Below, piece by piece: positions 11,507-24,807 of a stretch of DNA of 64,000 bases. The notes beneath the pieces are model-generated. The model had not been told where the DNA came from. It saw only the letters and a program-made list of their open reading frames with translations, and made no database searches. Made by a program: the position numbers and the translations under genes. This stretch comes from Drosophila persimilis (lineage: Eukaryota; Arthropoda; Insecta; Diptera; Drosophilidae). Each line of letters starts with the position of its first letter. Positions within the stretch are counted from its first letter, which is position 1. The stretch spans positions 1 to 64,000 of the forward strand of contig NW_020825330.1 of assembly GCF_003286085.1 (NCBI RefSeq). Direction: 5' to 3'.

Positions 11507-14500
11507 ATGTAGTCCAGATATGCAGAGTACATAGTCTGTCTTCTTCAATGCTCCTCCTTTAATTTTAAATTTAGTGGAGGATGCTAAAATCGGAGGGGTA
11601 TATCATAGTGCTGTTATATTTTTTTTCGATACTGTCGGATAGGATAATGTCCCAAACCCAAATCAAAATCAAGTGCTTTCGAAGCCATCGGTCTGCAAGG
11701 GTATCTAACGAGTCGGCCCCCGAAGCGAACCTTCGTTTTCATGCTTTCTTTGATTTACATGGTCTTTATTTGTACTTTTTTGGCGCAGAAAACGACAAAA
11801 TTTCAATGAATTTATCATAAAATTTTGAGAAACTCTGGTGTTTTTCTCCGAAAAATTAAATGAGCGACTTGAGCTTGGGACGCAGTAGCTCGTACCCTGA
11901 AGATGTGGCTGCTCTTGGTGATGGAGATGGGCATATGGGGATGGAGATGGGCGCCTCTGAGGCGCATCTCGGACGATCCCGATGGCCAGGAAACGCCCGA
12001 TAAAGATTGCATTCCCAAGAGGTTTCTCAACATGAATGGAATTTCCTCGGTACAAGCATAAATATACATATCCACGACTAAATCCGTAGTTTCTCCAATT
12101 AAAGCAGAATTCCCTCAAACTCCAAACGATATATATTTAGACACATTTGCAATTGTTTGAAGCTGGGAATTTGCCAATTCGATAGGTCTAGAGCAAAAAT
12201 CACGTTTTTCCCCCGATCTGATTAATCAGTAGCGAACTAAGGTCTTAAAAAAGTCCCCATCTGCTAAGGGCATTTCCGATCTGAAAATAGTTGCCCTGGG
12301 GAACAGCTTTTTAACCCAATCATGTCAATGGTTTTTAATTTCGTTTGATTTGTCTAAAGACTTTTTCAGTTATTCAGTTTTTCTTTTCGAGCAGTGGACT
12401 CTTGGACCTGAAATAGGTCCAAGACGAATACGAAGTCTAGCCTGCGGCTACGTCTGCGTCTCCGGCTGAAGCTGAAGTTTTTTTATGATGGGAAACATTT
12501 TGTGTGGCGTTGCTGCCTAAATCATGTGAATGTGGCAACAACAAGTCTCGGACACATTTCCAATGTTAACTTTGTTGGTAGGCAAACATCATAAGCACCA
12601 CCATCACCGTCCTCACACAATCATCATCGCGTACGTTGGGATCGCGGGATGGAGGGTAACCCATTCATGTACTCTTTCATACTCTTCTCCGATCTTTTCT
12701 CTCGTCTTTTTGTTTTGCCTAATGACAAAAACTAATATTTTCTTCCTGTGACATATCTCTTTCGTGCATTGAAATTTACTTTTGTTTCGACTCGCTTTGC
12801 TTTGCTGAGAGTCTATTGCTGTTGTCGCTCCATTTAGCCCGGCCGCCGCTTCTTTGGGAGACACTCTGTCCGTTCCCGTTCTGTCTGGCCAGCAGAGCGA
12901 GGGAGAGCAGAAGAGAACGACGGCGCAGCATTTTATGGAAATTATTTGTTGCATTGCGCTGCTAATGTGTTAAAACAATATCTGGCCTGTCCGGGATGAC
13001 GCGGGACGGGACGGAATGGTTCGGGCTACGGCGGCCACGGCGGGGGCTGTCCGTAGTGTCCACTGTCCGCCTGCACATTTGCTTGCTTCTTTTGTGTGTG
13101 TTGTGTGAGGAAATATTTACACAAGCGGTGAGGCAGGGGCATGAGGCATGCCAGGGCAGTGCAGCGCAGCGCAAGGCGGCGGCCAGCTGTGTCATGGCAC
13201 GCCCCTGCTGCCGCCCCGAGGGTCTTCCATCTACCTCTCCTATATCGCTCTCCTGCTTTGCAATTTGCGAGGCAACGACAACATGTCTAAAGTGTCTCAG
13301 GTCTTCATCTGCATCTCCGGCAGCGAGTGTAGGAGGATGACGTTGTAGTAGGACGGACCACCCAGCCGCAGACGCTGTGGCAGCCACCGACGGAGTCATA
13401 CCGGCAGTTTGTCAGTTGTTCAATGCATCAATTAGCTCCTACTGAGCGAGGCTCATCCCAGCTCATGGCCGTCAACTCTCAGATCTCGGATCTCACCTGC
13501 CCGCGCATCAGGTCTTTGCTTGTTTGGTCAACCGTCAGTGGTCAATCGTTCCCGTTGCTGCTGCTGTTGCTTTTGTTGTAATTGTTGCAGTTAAGCCTGC
13601 TGCAAATGCCATACAACATTGCAAATTGAGGGTAAAAAATTTCAATTTGTTCCACAGGGCCCCACATATCGTATACGCAACGGTAAAAGGTCCTGAGTTT
13701 GTCTGATGAAGTTGTGGTTTCCAGCCTGTTTTTGTTATGGGTTCCGTTTTTGGATTTTATTGCGACTGCAGGTTCGCGACTTTGAATGTGATCGAAAATT
13801 TTAGATTCTTTCTGAAACGCATCAGAGTAACCACACAACTTGTTCTCCATCCTAAAGAAAGTTTCCTGATTCTGATTCTTTTTCAAATTCAGATCCTATC
13901 CCGCAAGTGACAAGAATCCTCCCAAGCAAAAGAATCCCGAAATAAAACACCGTTAACACTTCCGTTGCTGGATCAACTCTGTGCTCGACAGCGACAGCGA
14001 CAGCGACACTGACACCGACAACGACTCCCTCCCATTGTCGATCAGGTGTTGTGTCCTCGTTGACATTGTTCTGCCCATTGTTGCTGGAGGAGCGAAACAA
14101 ATATCAGGAAATGTCCTCATTTGTATGGCCCGCACAAAAAAAGAAGCAATTGAATTGAATCGGTTCGGTTCGGCTTGGTAAGGATCGAGAATAGGGCAGA
14201 ACATTGCCACACATGGCGTGAGAGCCAGGTGAACAGCACGGTAGAGCGATATAGTGCGAGGCAGGGAGAGGCCAGAGAGACACACAGCCGGAGAGAGAGT
14301 GAGAAATTGTCACTGCCAGCTGCGTTGGGTTCTTTCTTCTAAATTCTGTCTTCCTTTCTATCTTTGCGTGCTTCTTTTCCAGCGTTTTGTACTCCACCTT
14401 CTTCTCCTTCTCCAACCTACCCCTACCCCCACCCAGCTCTTCCACGACCCATCTTGGCCTGGCTTGTTGTCTCAGTATTTGGCTTTGACTCTTGTCTTGT

Positions 14501-15154
14501 TTGCATTGTTCTTGCCATACAGATTTGATCAGTTTTTAATGAACTTCATTCATGTTTGAATGACTTTGATCAGTTCCGCTCCGCTCTGGCCTCACCTCTG
14601 TTCCGATCTCTCTCACCTGTTCTCTCACTCGTTCTCTCTTTCGTTGGCATCGTCTCGATTGACCTGCCAAACAACAGAAAAAACACGAACCTTTTGAACG
14701 CGTGCGGTGTGATCTTCCTCTGCTCCCTTCTTCTTGTTGTAAAAGGGAGGAGTAGGAGTAACGGTTGTAGGAGGAAGAGCAGCAGAATCAGCAGGAGCAG
14801 AAAATATATGAGGAAGATGCAAATAACTCCAGGAATGGTAGAGCCACCAAATCCATTTCGGTAGCGTATACGTAACATAGATAAAACGCACACCGAAATC
14901 TATCGAAATGTATATATTGATTCTATATATGTATATAAATACTGTATGAAGATGTCCCCATTGATCAAGCAGCAGCTAATTCTCCCAGGAAAGCGCATTT
15001 TAACGGCTTCCCCTCCATCAGTTCTACGACGGACTCTTAAAACGCTTGTCGACGGATCAACGAGGCGTACTAGAAAAACTATTTTCACCAAGAGCCGACA
15101 GTTCTTCCTCTTTCTCTTTAGAAAAGAAGAACAGCCACTTTAAGAGAGAGATAG

Positions 15155-15209
<55 letters not shown>

Positions 15210-18200
15210 AAGAGGTTGGGTTGATTGAGGGTCCTTCAAAAAGGGTACCAACAACAAAAAGGCTGAGCCCAGAAAATTAAATGTGTCCCACATTATAGCA
15301 AAGGAGATGGAGAGAGGGCAGCAGCATAGAGGGGAAAATCATTCCGTATCCGATATGATATAGAAAAATTTATTATTTTACTTGTCAGAATTTGTGCAGC
15401 TCTGGCGATCGGATGATCAGGGAATCGGGGGATCGGGGCGATTCAGGAGGGTTGGAGATCTGTTAAGACGACAGTCGCTCATCATGATCGCTGCGATGAT
15501 AATCGTTATTGAGGCACTCTTGCTTTGATCTGCAACAGAGTTGCGCCCAAGTCTAGGTCCGCTTAGGGCTCTTTCCATCTCATCTCATCGCGGACCTCTT
15601 CTATGAGGCCGCGGCTGCTCCATGGATGAAGCAAGTGCAGTGTATTGTTGCCGCCAAAGTTGACGCTATGTGTCATTGTGAAGTGTTTCGCCTTGTTTGT
15701 GCAGCCTCAGAACAGAACCGAGGTGTGGGCCCATGAAGAAACAAAAATCAACATCAGCATCGGAGTCCGAGTTATACTCCTCTGCTCTATTTCTATTTCT
15801 TTGATTTGTGATTAACGTCTCCCTCTGTGTTATCGTGCTTGCGTGCGTGGCTTTTATATGCATGTTCATGGAGAAGAGGAAGAAGTTAAACTAAGCGTCA
15901 TGGGGCTTGGGGCATGAAGCATCCTTACCTAAAGACAAGAGGAGAGTAATGGCGGAAAATAAATGTACGAGTACACAGAAGACCAGTGATATAAAAGATA
16001 ATCCCAAAATTACCTAAAACTCTGAAATCTAGCTCAGACAGTACTTCAATATTTCATAAACAACGGAATCTTTCTACAAAATGCTCTTAAAGGCTCGCAT
16101 TAGAAATTGCAATTCTGATTTGGATTTTAAAAACCTCATAACAGAGAATCTTACACGACGTTTTACGATACATTTTTACATCAAATATGCTACAAATTCT
16201 CCATGGCAACGTTTTTGGAACGAAATAACTTTAGATATTCATATGTATGCACATATATTTTTTAAGCCAACGGGATGCACACTCAAATGGCAAGACTTCA
16301 TGTGAAGATATTGATGTACACAAACGAGAATACATGATTGTATCAATGCATAGACCGTAAGATGAAGGGCAGGACTGCTCCCCATCCCATAAGTGTCTGG
16401 TAATTTTTCAAAACGAATTAAAGGCAATCCCGCTATGTCTAATACAAATATTCAAACCTTGACCGATCCAGGGGGGACGAAAAACATATATAGATGATGA
16501 ATGAGAGAGGGTATTCCACTGGCGAGTCACGTTCTCAAGGTTGCATAAATCAAGTGACAGCGGTCGACGGTGTCTCTTCGCGGCTATGAGTTGAGTGTGT
16601 CACTGGCGCACCGAACACTGAACGGACTAAACGGACTGAGCAGCGGACAGTGGGAAAAGGGCAAGATGCTGTGCCGGTGATTATGACGACAAACCATAAA
16701 ATGCAGCGCAGGATGAGGGATAGCGTACGCGTCGCGAGTTATTCCGTGGCTTCCTGGAATAAGCCATGGGCCCTTCGGTCCTAGACCTAATCCATCCACA
16801 TGCAGACTGCACCACGCAGCACCATCAACCGACCCGTCGTCAAGGAGTCCTGTGTAAGAAATGCAAAACAATACCACCATAAAAAGGCCAGCAGCGCAAG
16901 TCGCCCATGTCCATGTCCGTGTCCGTGTTGGTCCGTGCGGAGAGAAAACGCAATAACCAAAACCAAAAACCGACAACCGAAAACCAAAACCAAGAAACCG
17001 AAGAGCAGGCCATATTGCATAGTCCATAGGCCATAGGCCATAGTCCCGTCCAATCGCCGTCGTCACTCGTGACCGCTATAAATCGATGAAGTCATTGTGT
17101 GCGTGTGCAATCCTGTACGCCAGCAGAGCGACAGAGAGAGGCTGAGTCTTCACCTTTTCCATTTCGAGTTTTATTTTTATTTTCGTACTTGGTTCGATTT
17201 TATTGCCACCTCATAAAAGTAGCATAAACATGTTAGTAGCCTTTTGCTACCGCTACTTAAGTTAGTTGCCAAACGCTGCTACCTCCCCTGGCCTGTACCT
17301 CTCCCTGTCACAGTCCCTATGCTCTTATTATTGTTTGTGCTGCTGAGAGATTTACGAATTTGTTGCACATTTTATTATATGATTTGTGCCCTGTTGATTC
17401 GGCGTTTGTGATTTTTCCTCAGAAACAGCGTATAATACCCATGCGGAACTGCTCCCTGATCTGATTCTGAATCTGATGATCCCAACGAACTCTGCTCCCC
17501 GCAGAACCAGAGCTCTGAAGTGTTCCACACCCACAGCTTTAGTACTTATCTATGACTTTCTCGAATGTATCATAGGCGATCGTGCCACATAGAGATAAGA
17601 TAAGTGACTTAAGGGTATTTCCAGTTCGACTTGAGTTCTAACCTTCCCCCGTCTCCAGCGCCAGATCCAGCTCCAGCTCCAGTTCCATCTTTCTCAGCTT
17701 TCTGGCTTGTATATGTTTTTTCTTGCTCTTTTCTCCCACCTCATCCGTGGTGGTTCGGTTCTCGTGAAGTTTTCATTCAGTGTCAAAGTGTAATAAAATA
17801 TTACTCATGGCAATTAAAATTTTGTGCTGTGCTGTTCGCTCTGCACTGTTTTTATTTCCTCGCCTCTCCTCGGCTCGGCTCAAGTTCAATGTGCACAGAA
17901 GCCGCAGAGGTTTGTGGAGCCGCAAAGAGGGGCCAGGGCCCATTGCAGAGGGAAACAATTTTAAAAAATTAAAAAGTGTTTGTCGAGGTGCTCCACGAAA
18001 AACGAAATAAAATATAAGTTCAGAGCGTAACTCAGAGCGGTCACAGAGGAACTGGAGCTGGAGTTGGCACTGGAATGGAGTGCCGCTGCCGGGGACAGTT
18101 CAACGACATGTTTATTAAGTCATACGCAAAATTTGTTAGGCATGCCTTTGAGCAGACCGGAGTACGGACCGCAGACCAGACCGCTGCTTTTGAATGTCTG

Positions 18201-18902
18201 AGAACCCGCTGGCGAGATTTATGTAGCCGCACTCTATGAGATTACATAAATGCTCATTAAAATGTATGCTAATAAAAACAAGATATGTCCCACCGACAAG
18301 CTCACAAATTATATAATTAAGACGCTCCACGAAAAACGACAGCAGCCGTACCAGTGGCAGCAACAGCGGCAGCGGAAAAAACTGATTTGCTAATTTCAAG
18401 TAGAACACGCACAAAAAAATGAGCAGAGAGGCTCGATCAAAGTACTTACCGCACTCTCCAAATAATTACATATGTTACATATGTATTTTTCAGTAAATTA
18501 AGCACAATTCATTTTGAATAGCTCCCATATTTGATTGGTTTTATCGGAACTGCAAATGGAATTATCGTTGGCAGCACAAGTATCTATTTATATTATCTTA
18601 GAAATCCGAGATATTAGGTTCGCAATAGCCCGGCCATAGATGTGTTGTTTGTTTTGGTTCTGTCGCGCCGTGGCGGCTGCTGATAAGCTTAAATCATTTC
18701 CCATCTAACATCCATGCTCATAATCTCGTCGGCTGCTTTCAATCTTCAAAGAAGAGATCAGGCACTTATCGTGTAAATAACCATAGCCATTGAATCCGTG
18801 TGGGAGCCGGCCGAACCAGAGCCCTAGACAAAGCGCCGCCCGGTGCTATCGATACGTCAATATAAATAATAACAAATAATAACCACAGCAAAAAATTTAA
18901 GT
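11507..18902. other. intergenic DNA, middle part, no gene recognised
   Basis: I see no supported gene. Notable sequence: a GACAGC repeat at 13985-14010, a pure GA run at 15160-15204, TCCGTG/TGTCCG repeats at 16905-16935, and many short frames made from these repeats. Frames on opposite strands (for example around 12962-13399 and 14104-14893) mirror each other and lack splice signals. Confidence 0.5.
15160..15206 (+). repeat. (GA)n microsatellite, about 22 units
   Basis: An almost uninterrupted GAGAGA run follows AGAGAGAGATAGGCACAG. On the Drosophila X, GA-rich stretches of this kind are bound by GAGA factor and CLAMP and form the core of MSL recognition elements. Whether this one is used is unknown. 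Confidence 0.9.
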
Positions 18903-19553
18903 AACGAGGGGGAACGTTGTGAGTTCCTGCTGCGACCGCAACTCTACATTTTACCCGGTACTTAGTCAATATGACTATCCTCCGGCAGACGGCGCTAACA
19001 TTGAACGACAAGAGACAGAGACAGAGAGAAGTCAGAACGTATCGGGCGCTGCGTAGCCACTGCAAATTGATGTTTTACTCGATATCACGATATCGATGTT
19101 TTTCGATATCACAGGAGTGTGAATACCAAGTTTGGATTCGATCTGGTTCAGATTCTGCAGTCTATAAGATATAGTATTTCTCTACGATTCTGCGTTCTTG
19201 ATTTTCTCGTATCTGTAAAATTGTGGATGCCACCGATTTTCGTCCTTGGTAGGGCCGGATGGGAGCGGGGCAAAATTTTGAAATACACTTCGAGCAGTGA
19301 CATATCACAGAAGTGTGGATACATACATACATGTCGTTGCTCTAGATCTTATAGTCTCGTTGCACTATTCACTCATAGGGACGTACAGACGGACGGACAG
19401 GCATAGCTCAATCAATGGCAATTGATGCTGATCAAGAATATATACATATACTTCATGGGGTCGGAGACGCTTCCTTCGGGACGTTACACACATCCATTTT
19501 CACCAAAAATCTAATATACCCCTTTACTCATTTTGAGTATCGGGTGTAATAAA
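18903..19553 (-). mobile_element. DINE-1/ISY-type Helitron, internally deleted (copy 2)
   Basis: This copy is in reverse orientation. The 3' terminus reads as CGAGGGGGAACGTTGTGAG at 18905, with the hairpin GTTGCGGTCGCAGCAGG-like on the minus strand. The 5' terminus is at about 19553 (TTTTTATTACACCCGATACTC on the minus strand). At 650 bp it lacks roughly 450 bp of the interior compared with the copy at 10406. A CGATATCACGATATCGATG stretch at 19079-19110 looks like local rearrangement. Confidence 0.8.
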
Positions 19554-22460
19554 AAGCCGAAACAGCACCAGCGGGAACAACAGCAATCACTGATGTGTTT
19601 GCATAGGCAAATTGGATCACACGCGCAATTTGATAAATCAATTGAGCTGCTGTGCTCGAATTTCCTCGGCTGAGAGCTACTCGTATTTAATGGAATGTGT
19701 GATGGGATGTTGAGCGAGCAAGACATTAAAATGGCAGTGGGAGTGGAAGTGGAACTGGAGTTAGAATGAGAAATGGCAACGGAAATCAGGCCTGGCAAAG
19801 GGCAGAGCAAATTATTATCAATTAAGAGCAGTGTGAATGAAAATCGAACCGAAATGAAGATTGACAAATGTCGTGTCGCGTGTCGCGCTAATTGATGCCA
19901 GCCCTTATATATAAATGCATACCAATTATGAATACGTTTAAAAGGAAGCTAATTGAAAGATAATTTAAATGCCCCGCAATTGAATCAAACGTTAAAATTA
20001 GTTTAGATCATCAATCCGTAGGGATTGTTTCTGATCGAATGGAAAGATAGCCCAAGCTTATTCATAGCTAATGATTTCATTAACTTTTGCTACTACATGG
20101 ATAAAACAATAGTTATTTTGATTGAAATTAATTGAAAGCAAAGCTAGTTTAGATATCCTAGCCTTCAATGATCCAGTCGCTGGCGACTCTTATTGATCAT
20201 CATTGGGTAATCGAACGTAATCGAACCGATGAGCTGTGTAAAGTAACTCCGTAATTGAGTTCCCACTTGACAGTCGCTCGATCGGGTAAAATAAAGGAAA
20301 CAGATACAGATAATATCCCGTTAATATACAGCACAGGCAGACTCTGTTCTAAGCAGGGCACAGCGGCGAGGCGCAGGACGACCACAGGCTGGAGAGAGCA
20401 CGGGATTCCAAGAAGCACAGGAAGGATAATAAAAAACAAAAAAGATTGGGAATTTGTGAAATAAAAAGAAAGAAAGGAGCGCAAATGGCCAGACAATGGC
20501 AAAAAATGGCACAGAATAAAGATACAAAATGCAGTTATCTTGCGAAAACCGTTCACGTCCACGCACACAAAGGTAGATCTTACGAAGCGCACGAGAGATC
20601 CGACGAAATGATGGGTTATTAAATGTTGTTAATCTTTCGGCCATTCCAAGATCCGACACATATTCAAATTGCAGCCCAGACGAAGAATGGAAAGGAGAGG
20701 TATAAGACAGGTAGAAGATGCAGGACAATCTCACACACAGAACACACTCCGAAAGAGGCCTGTGTGTTACCACTATGGCAACCACCGTTATGACCAGGCC
20801 TAAACAATAGATGGCCGAACGCTGGAGAACGGCGAGTAGAGAAGTCCGAACCCAAATACCGAACCCGAACATCGAACAACTTGAATATCGAGCCTCTTGG
20901 CATTTGCCTTTATTGTGAACGCTGTTTAAATATTTACCAAGTTTTACAGTATTTATGACAGCTAAAAATATAACAACACCTACTTACCCAAAAGGGCTCA
21001 AAGGTATGGCAGCCCACGGTCCATGTCCAGATCTCGGTACCAAACCAGGAAGGGGACACTTGACACTAGACAGAGACAGAGCCAGAGCCTGAAACCTGGG
21101 CAAGGCCTTTTCTGGCAGGTCAGATTTAGCTTAGACTCTCTAAGCCAGACAACACCCAGACCGACACAAACCGTGAGCCAGCGACAGAGCCAGAAGGAGA
21201 GTTGAACTTCCTTTAGATCGATTGCAATCAATAAACGGCTTAGGCGGCATTATAATATTCGAGAAATGTTTTTGCACTACGGGTCCGTGCTAATCCATTG
21301 GCATGTCAACAGCATACGGAAAACCGAGGGACAGGACCGTCCACTCCACAGTAAACCATGGACAACGGACAGAATACAGTACAGTGTACAGACTGCTTCC
21401 GTTTGAGCTGAGCCAAGTAATCCGACTAGCCTGGCTATAGGTTGCCACTGAGCGCCCTAACCGGAGCTTGGCAATAAGCCAAGGCATTATAAAGTAAATT
21501 TGCCTAAATCCGCTTAAAACAAAGCGGGGACTTAACTGCCACCGAACTTGAATTCAAACTGGGACTCGGAATGCGACTTGTGACAAGTGTAGCTGTAGCC
21601 GTAGCCGTGTTTTAGTTAACCCTAGGGATAAGCAGCTGCTCATCCTCATTGATTAGCCTAAGACTCGCTGATGATGATGCTGACGTTAATGACAATGGTG
21701 CCAGTTGCCACAGTTGGGCAAAAGTTTGATCAGCGCAATGCCAACACCATATTCATTGACTAACTGCAGCTGATAGTAGAGTGGAAGAGTGGCAAGGCTG
21801 CCAGGTAAACAGGTGGTGGGGCTCGGAGCAGATGCTCTTTGGCATTTCGCGTGCTATGGCTGCTGGATATAAAGATCCCAGAAGGGAGCATAGTTTGAAG
21901 TGCTAATATTTTAACGGCGCCGCTGGTTATCATAAAAGTCAGTTCCAAAGGCGACCAAGAAGCAAAGCCATAGGTAAAAACGATCTCAGCTGGACATCTG
22001 ACGGAACACATACCTCATATGTATTTATTAGCGTCAACAACTAAAGAATTTTCGTGTAAAATGATCGAGTTGATATAAATGAGATGCAAATTATTAATTA
22101 TTCTATTATATTAAAATTCACTTGAAGAAAAATATATATTTATAGCAGTAAGCAGCAGAAGTAGACACTGGCCAGGATCCAGAGATATAGGTGATTAAAA
22201 TTACTTGCTTGTGCCTTCTAGGAACGATTAAAAGGGGAAATATCAACCAGCCACACCAATACCATATATCCCTTGACTAATATAGTACGATCAAGTATTG
22301 TATGATCAAGTTTTCCACGAAAACTTTCATGTTTGCAGTGAGCTTGGCAAGTAAACTCATTCATCAATACCGAGGCGATCATCGTCCTTCAGCTGTGGTA
22401 TTGAAATCTTCAGTAAACCTATTTCCCATTTCCCAATCAAAGAGTTATTCTTTAAGTTCA
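19554..22460. other. intergenic DNA next to the os 3' end
   Basis: No gene is supported. One STAT consensus TTCnnnGAA (TTCCAAGAA) occurs at 20406-20414 and TATATA-rich microsatellites lie near 22600 and 22790. The overlapping frames at 20200-20872 on both strands are unspliced and have no exon-like codon bias. Confidence 0.45.
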
Positions 22461-23301
22461 GATTTCATTCGTTTTATTGATCGATTTATTACGCTGCAAG
22501 CTTAGTCATAGCAGGGAGGTGGAGCTGTTCTATAAATATGAAAATCGATTTCAGTATGTACTTACTTACGAAACATACGTATATAAGATCTATTTATATA
22601 TACAATAAGGAAAGAGTTAAGATAATGGGGGGATGAAGGCAAATAAGAACTAGTTAAGCAAAATGCGTACTATCAACACTCACGACTATATCACAGATGT
22701 CACACAAACTTAGCTACCAAAAAAAAATGGTTCCATATATCTATGCCTCTCTTCTAAAACTTTATGCCTAAACCTTTCACTATATATGCATACATATATA
22801 TATGTATATTATATCGCCTTATAATCTACGGGGTTACATAATTTAGAGCTTAGAACGATGCCACAAATAATGCAATTATAAATAGAGTCAAATAATACTT
22901 TCCAGTTAGGATGCCGAAAAAGATCTCAATGAGGAGAGGCTCTCTGGGGGTTAGGGATCTAGCGGTTGCTCCTTTGTGACTAGAACGGCAACTGCGGTAT
23001 GTTTCCTATGGTACTTCTCCTACGAACTGCTACGAACTTCGAAAAGTCCTCAAATTAAGCTGCAATTCTGGTTTCCGTTATTGCTTCACTAAATATTCAA
23101 CGATGATGTATACAATATTTTCGGAATGGTATGGTCGGATGCTCAATACAGTTCGGGCAGTTCGCGATGAAGAAAAGAGGTAGAGTGCCATAGGATGACA
23201 TTCAAATACTTTACTATACTATACCATCTATAGATTTCGGTTGTGGTCGAAGTTTGAAATGGTGTTTAATTGGAGGATTGGTATCGGGGTATGGGTATGC
23301 T
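22461..23301 (-). other. predicted 3' UTR of the second unpaired gene
   Basis: This AT-rich sequence follows the stop codon on the minus strand. AATAAA signals on the minus strand (TTTATT on +) lie at 22485-22490 and 22473-22478, giving a 3' UTR of about 830 nt. The end is an estimate. A second signal near 22023 would make it longer. Confidence 0.4.
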
Positions 23302-24807
23302 TCACGTGCGCTGCACGCGTCGCTGCGTCTGCTGTCTGCCTGCTGTCGCCGACTGCCGTTTACCGCGTCTGCCTCCAATGCTGGCGCTGCCGGTGCTGGT
23401 GCTGCTAGTGGACTCGGACTCCATCGTAGGCTTGGAGACTTCGTTGAAGTCCCTGCTATTGAAGTTTGAATTGGGGGTGGAACTGGTTCCAGTCCATGAT
23501 TGGCTGAAACTGCGACTTGCAGGCTGCTGTCTACTGGCTTGGCTCTGGAGCTCCCTCTGCTGTTTACGGGGCTGCTGCTTCTGGTGGGGCCGGTGGGGAC
23601 GTTTCTTCTCTCGCTTGCCGTCGCGCCTGAGCAGCTGCCACATGGTGCGCAGGAACTCGTAGTAGTGGTGCTTCACGAACCGCATGTCAATAGAGTCCGC
23701 CTCGTTGGCTGTTTTCATGGAACCGGTGATGGCTCCTGAAATGGGCCCAGGACCCCCAGCGCCCTTGCTGCGCAGTTTAAGGCGCTTGTTCATCTCAGTC
23801 CGTGAGATTTGCGGCAGCTGCACGCCAATGGATATGGATCCATTGGGGCTACTGCGCCGATGCTTCCGACGGGGGCTAGTCTGATTCACGGCCGTCTCTA
23901 GCTCGCAGAGAATGCGCCGGGAGCTGAGGAGCAGCTCCCTTAGCTCCCGTGCAGTGGTGGATTCGCGGGTTATAAAGCGCTGGTCCCAGCGGATCTGGAG
24001 TCGCCGCAGATAGGCGAAGCTGGCCACGTACGTTTGCATGTTACGGTACCATCGCTTCAGGGCAATCTGCATGAAAGAAAGAGAAAGCAAAAGTAGAGCG
24101 TCAGTCACAGATGGTCACAGCTAGAGAAGGAGCTAGGGGACAGATTGAACACTAGATTCTGCAGAATGGACACCACAAAACTGACTTACCGTGGAGTTGG
24201 ACTTGAGCTTGGGCAGGAACTTGTAGTTTTGTGTGTGCAGCGACCACATGGTCATGTTCCGGATATCGATCACCGAGTCCTGGCTGCTGTTGAGTCCACG
24301 GTACTCCCGGAAGGCGTGGCGCTTCAGCTGATTGAAGCTCTACGCAAAAAAGAGAGGAGAGAAAAGGAGAATAATGTATTAGCTGGGAATGCAAGGGGAT
24401 AATCTTGACTACTAACTCACCTGCCTGGGTCGTAGGCGGCTAAAGCGATCCCCAGCCGAGGGATGGTAGGATCCTCCGCAGGGGTTGACCCACTCCAGAG
24501 CCGTGGTGCTCTCGTTGAAGTTTCGATAATCAATCCAATTACTATTCCTCTTTCTGTGCCGCTTGCGCTGCGGCGAGGAAAAGCCGGATGAGCCAGAACC
24601 CACGGAGGTGGAACTGAGGTTGGGACTGAGACTGAGGCTGGGAGGGGCCATGCTGCTGGTGGTGGTGGTGCGGAGACGGGTGGCATCGATCACCGTGAGG
24701 CCGCCGCTGTCCGTCTGCATCGCCATGGTGTGGGCGGGTGCCGCGAGGAGCACGTTGAGCGCAAGAAGGAGGAGCAGGGAGATAAAGTGCGGCAGTTGGG
24801 AGCACAT
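23302..24807 (-). CDS. os: unpaired-family secreted cytokine (probably os / upd1), three coding exons
   Basis: Ligand of the Domeless receptor in the JAK/STAT pathway. Spliced coding exons on the minus strand are 24807-24421, 24339-24190 and 24066-23302, all phase 0, with borders CAG|GTGAGT, gtag|AGC, ACG|GTAAGT and gcag|ATT. The product is 433 residues, against 413 known for D. melanogaster Upd1. Residues 1-26 form a clear signal peptide with the core ISLLLLLALNVLLAAPA. A basic RKRHRKR run at 81-87 may be a processing site. N-glycosylation sequons lie at N63, N98, N146, N157, N177 and N240. Helix A covers about 184-206 (TYVASFAYLRRLQIRWD), helix RRILCELETAVN about 229-240, and the last helix has FVKHHYYEFLRTMWQLL. 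A long basic, then serine/threonine-rich tail ends the protein. C110 and C233 may pair. The frame stays open upstream to an ATG at 25125 (106 extra codons). I choose 24807 because it places the signal peptide at the N-terminus. Naming versus upd2 is inferred. Confidence 0.85.
24189..24191 (-). other. exon 2 / intron 2 junction of os
   Basis: The exon ends with ACG at 24190 and the intron opens with GTAAGT (24189-24184). This fixes the phase-0 join to ATT at 24066. Both introns are short (81 and 123 bp), typical of Drosophila. Confidence 0.6.
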
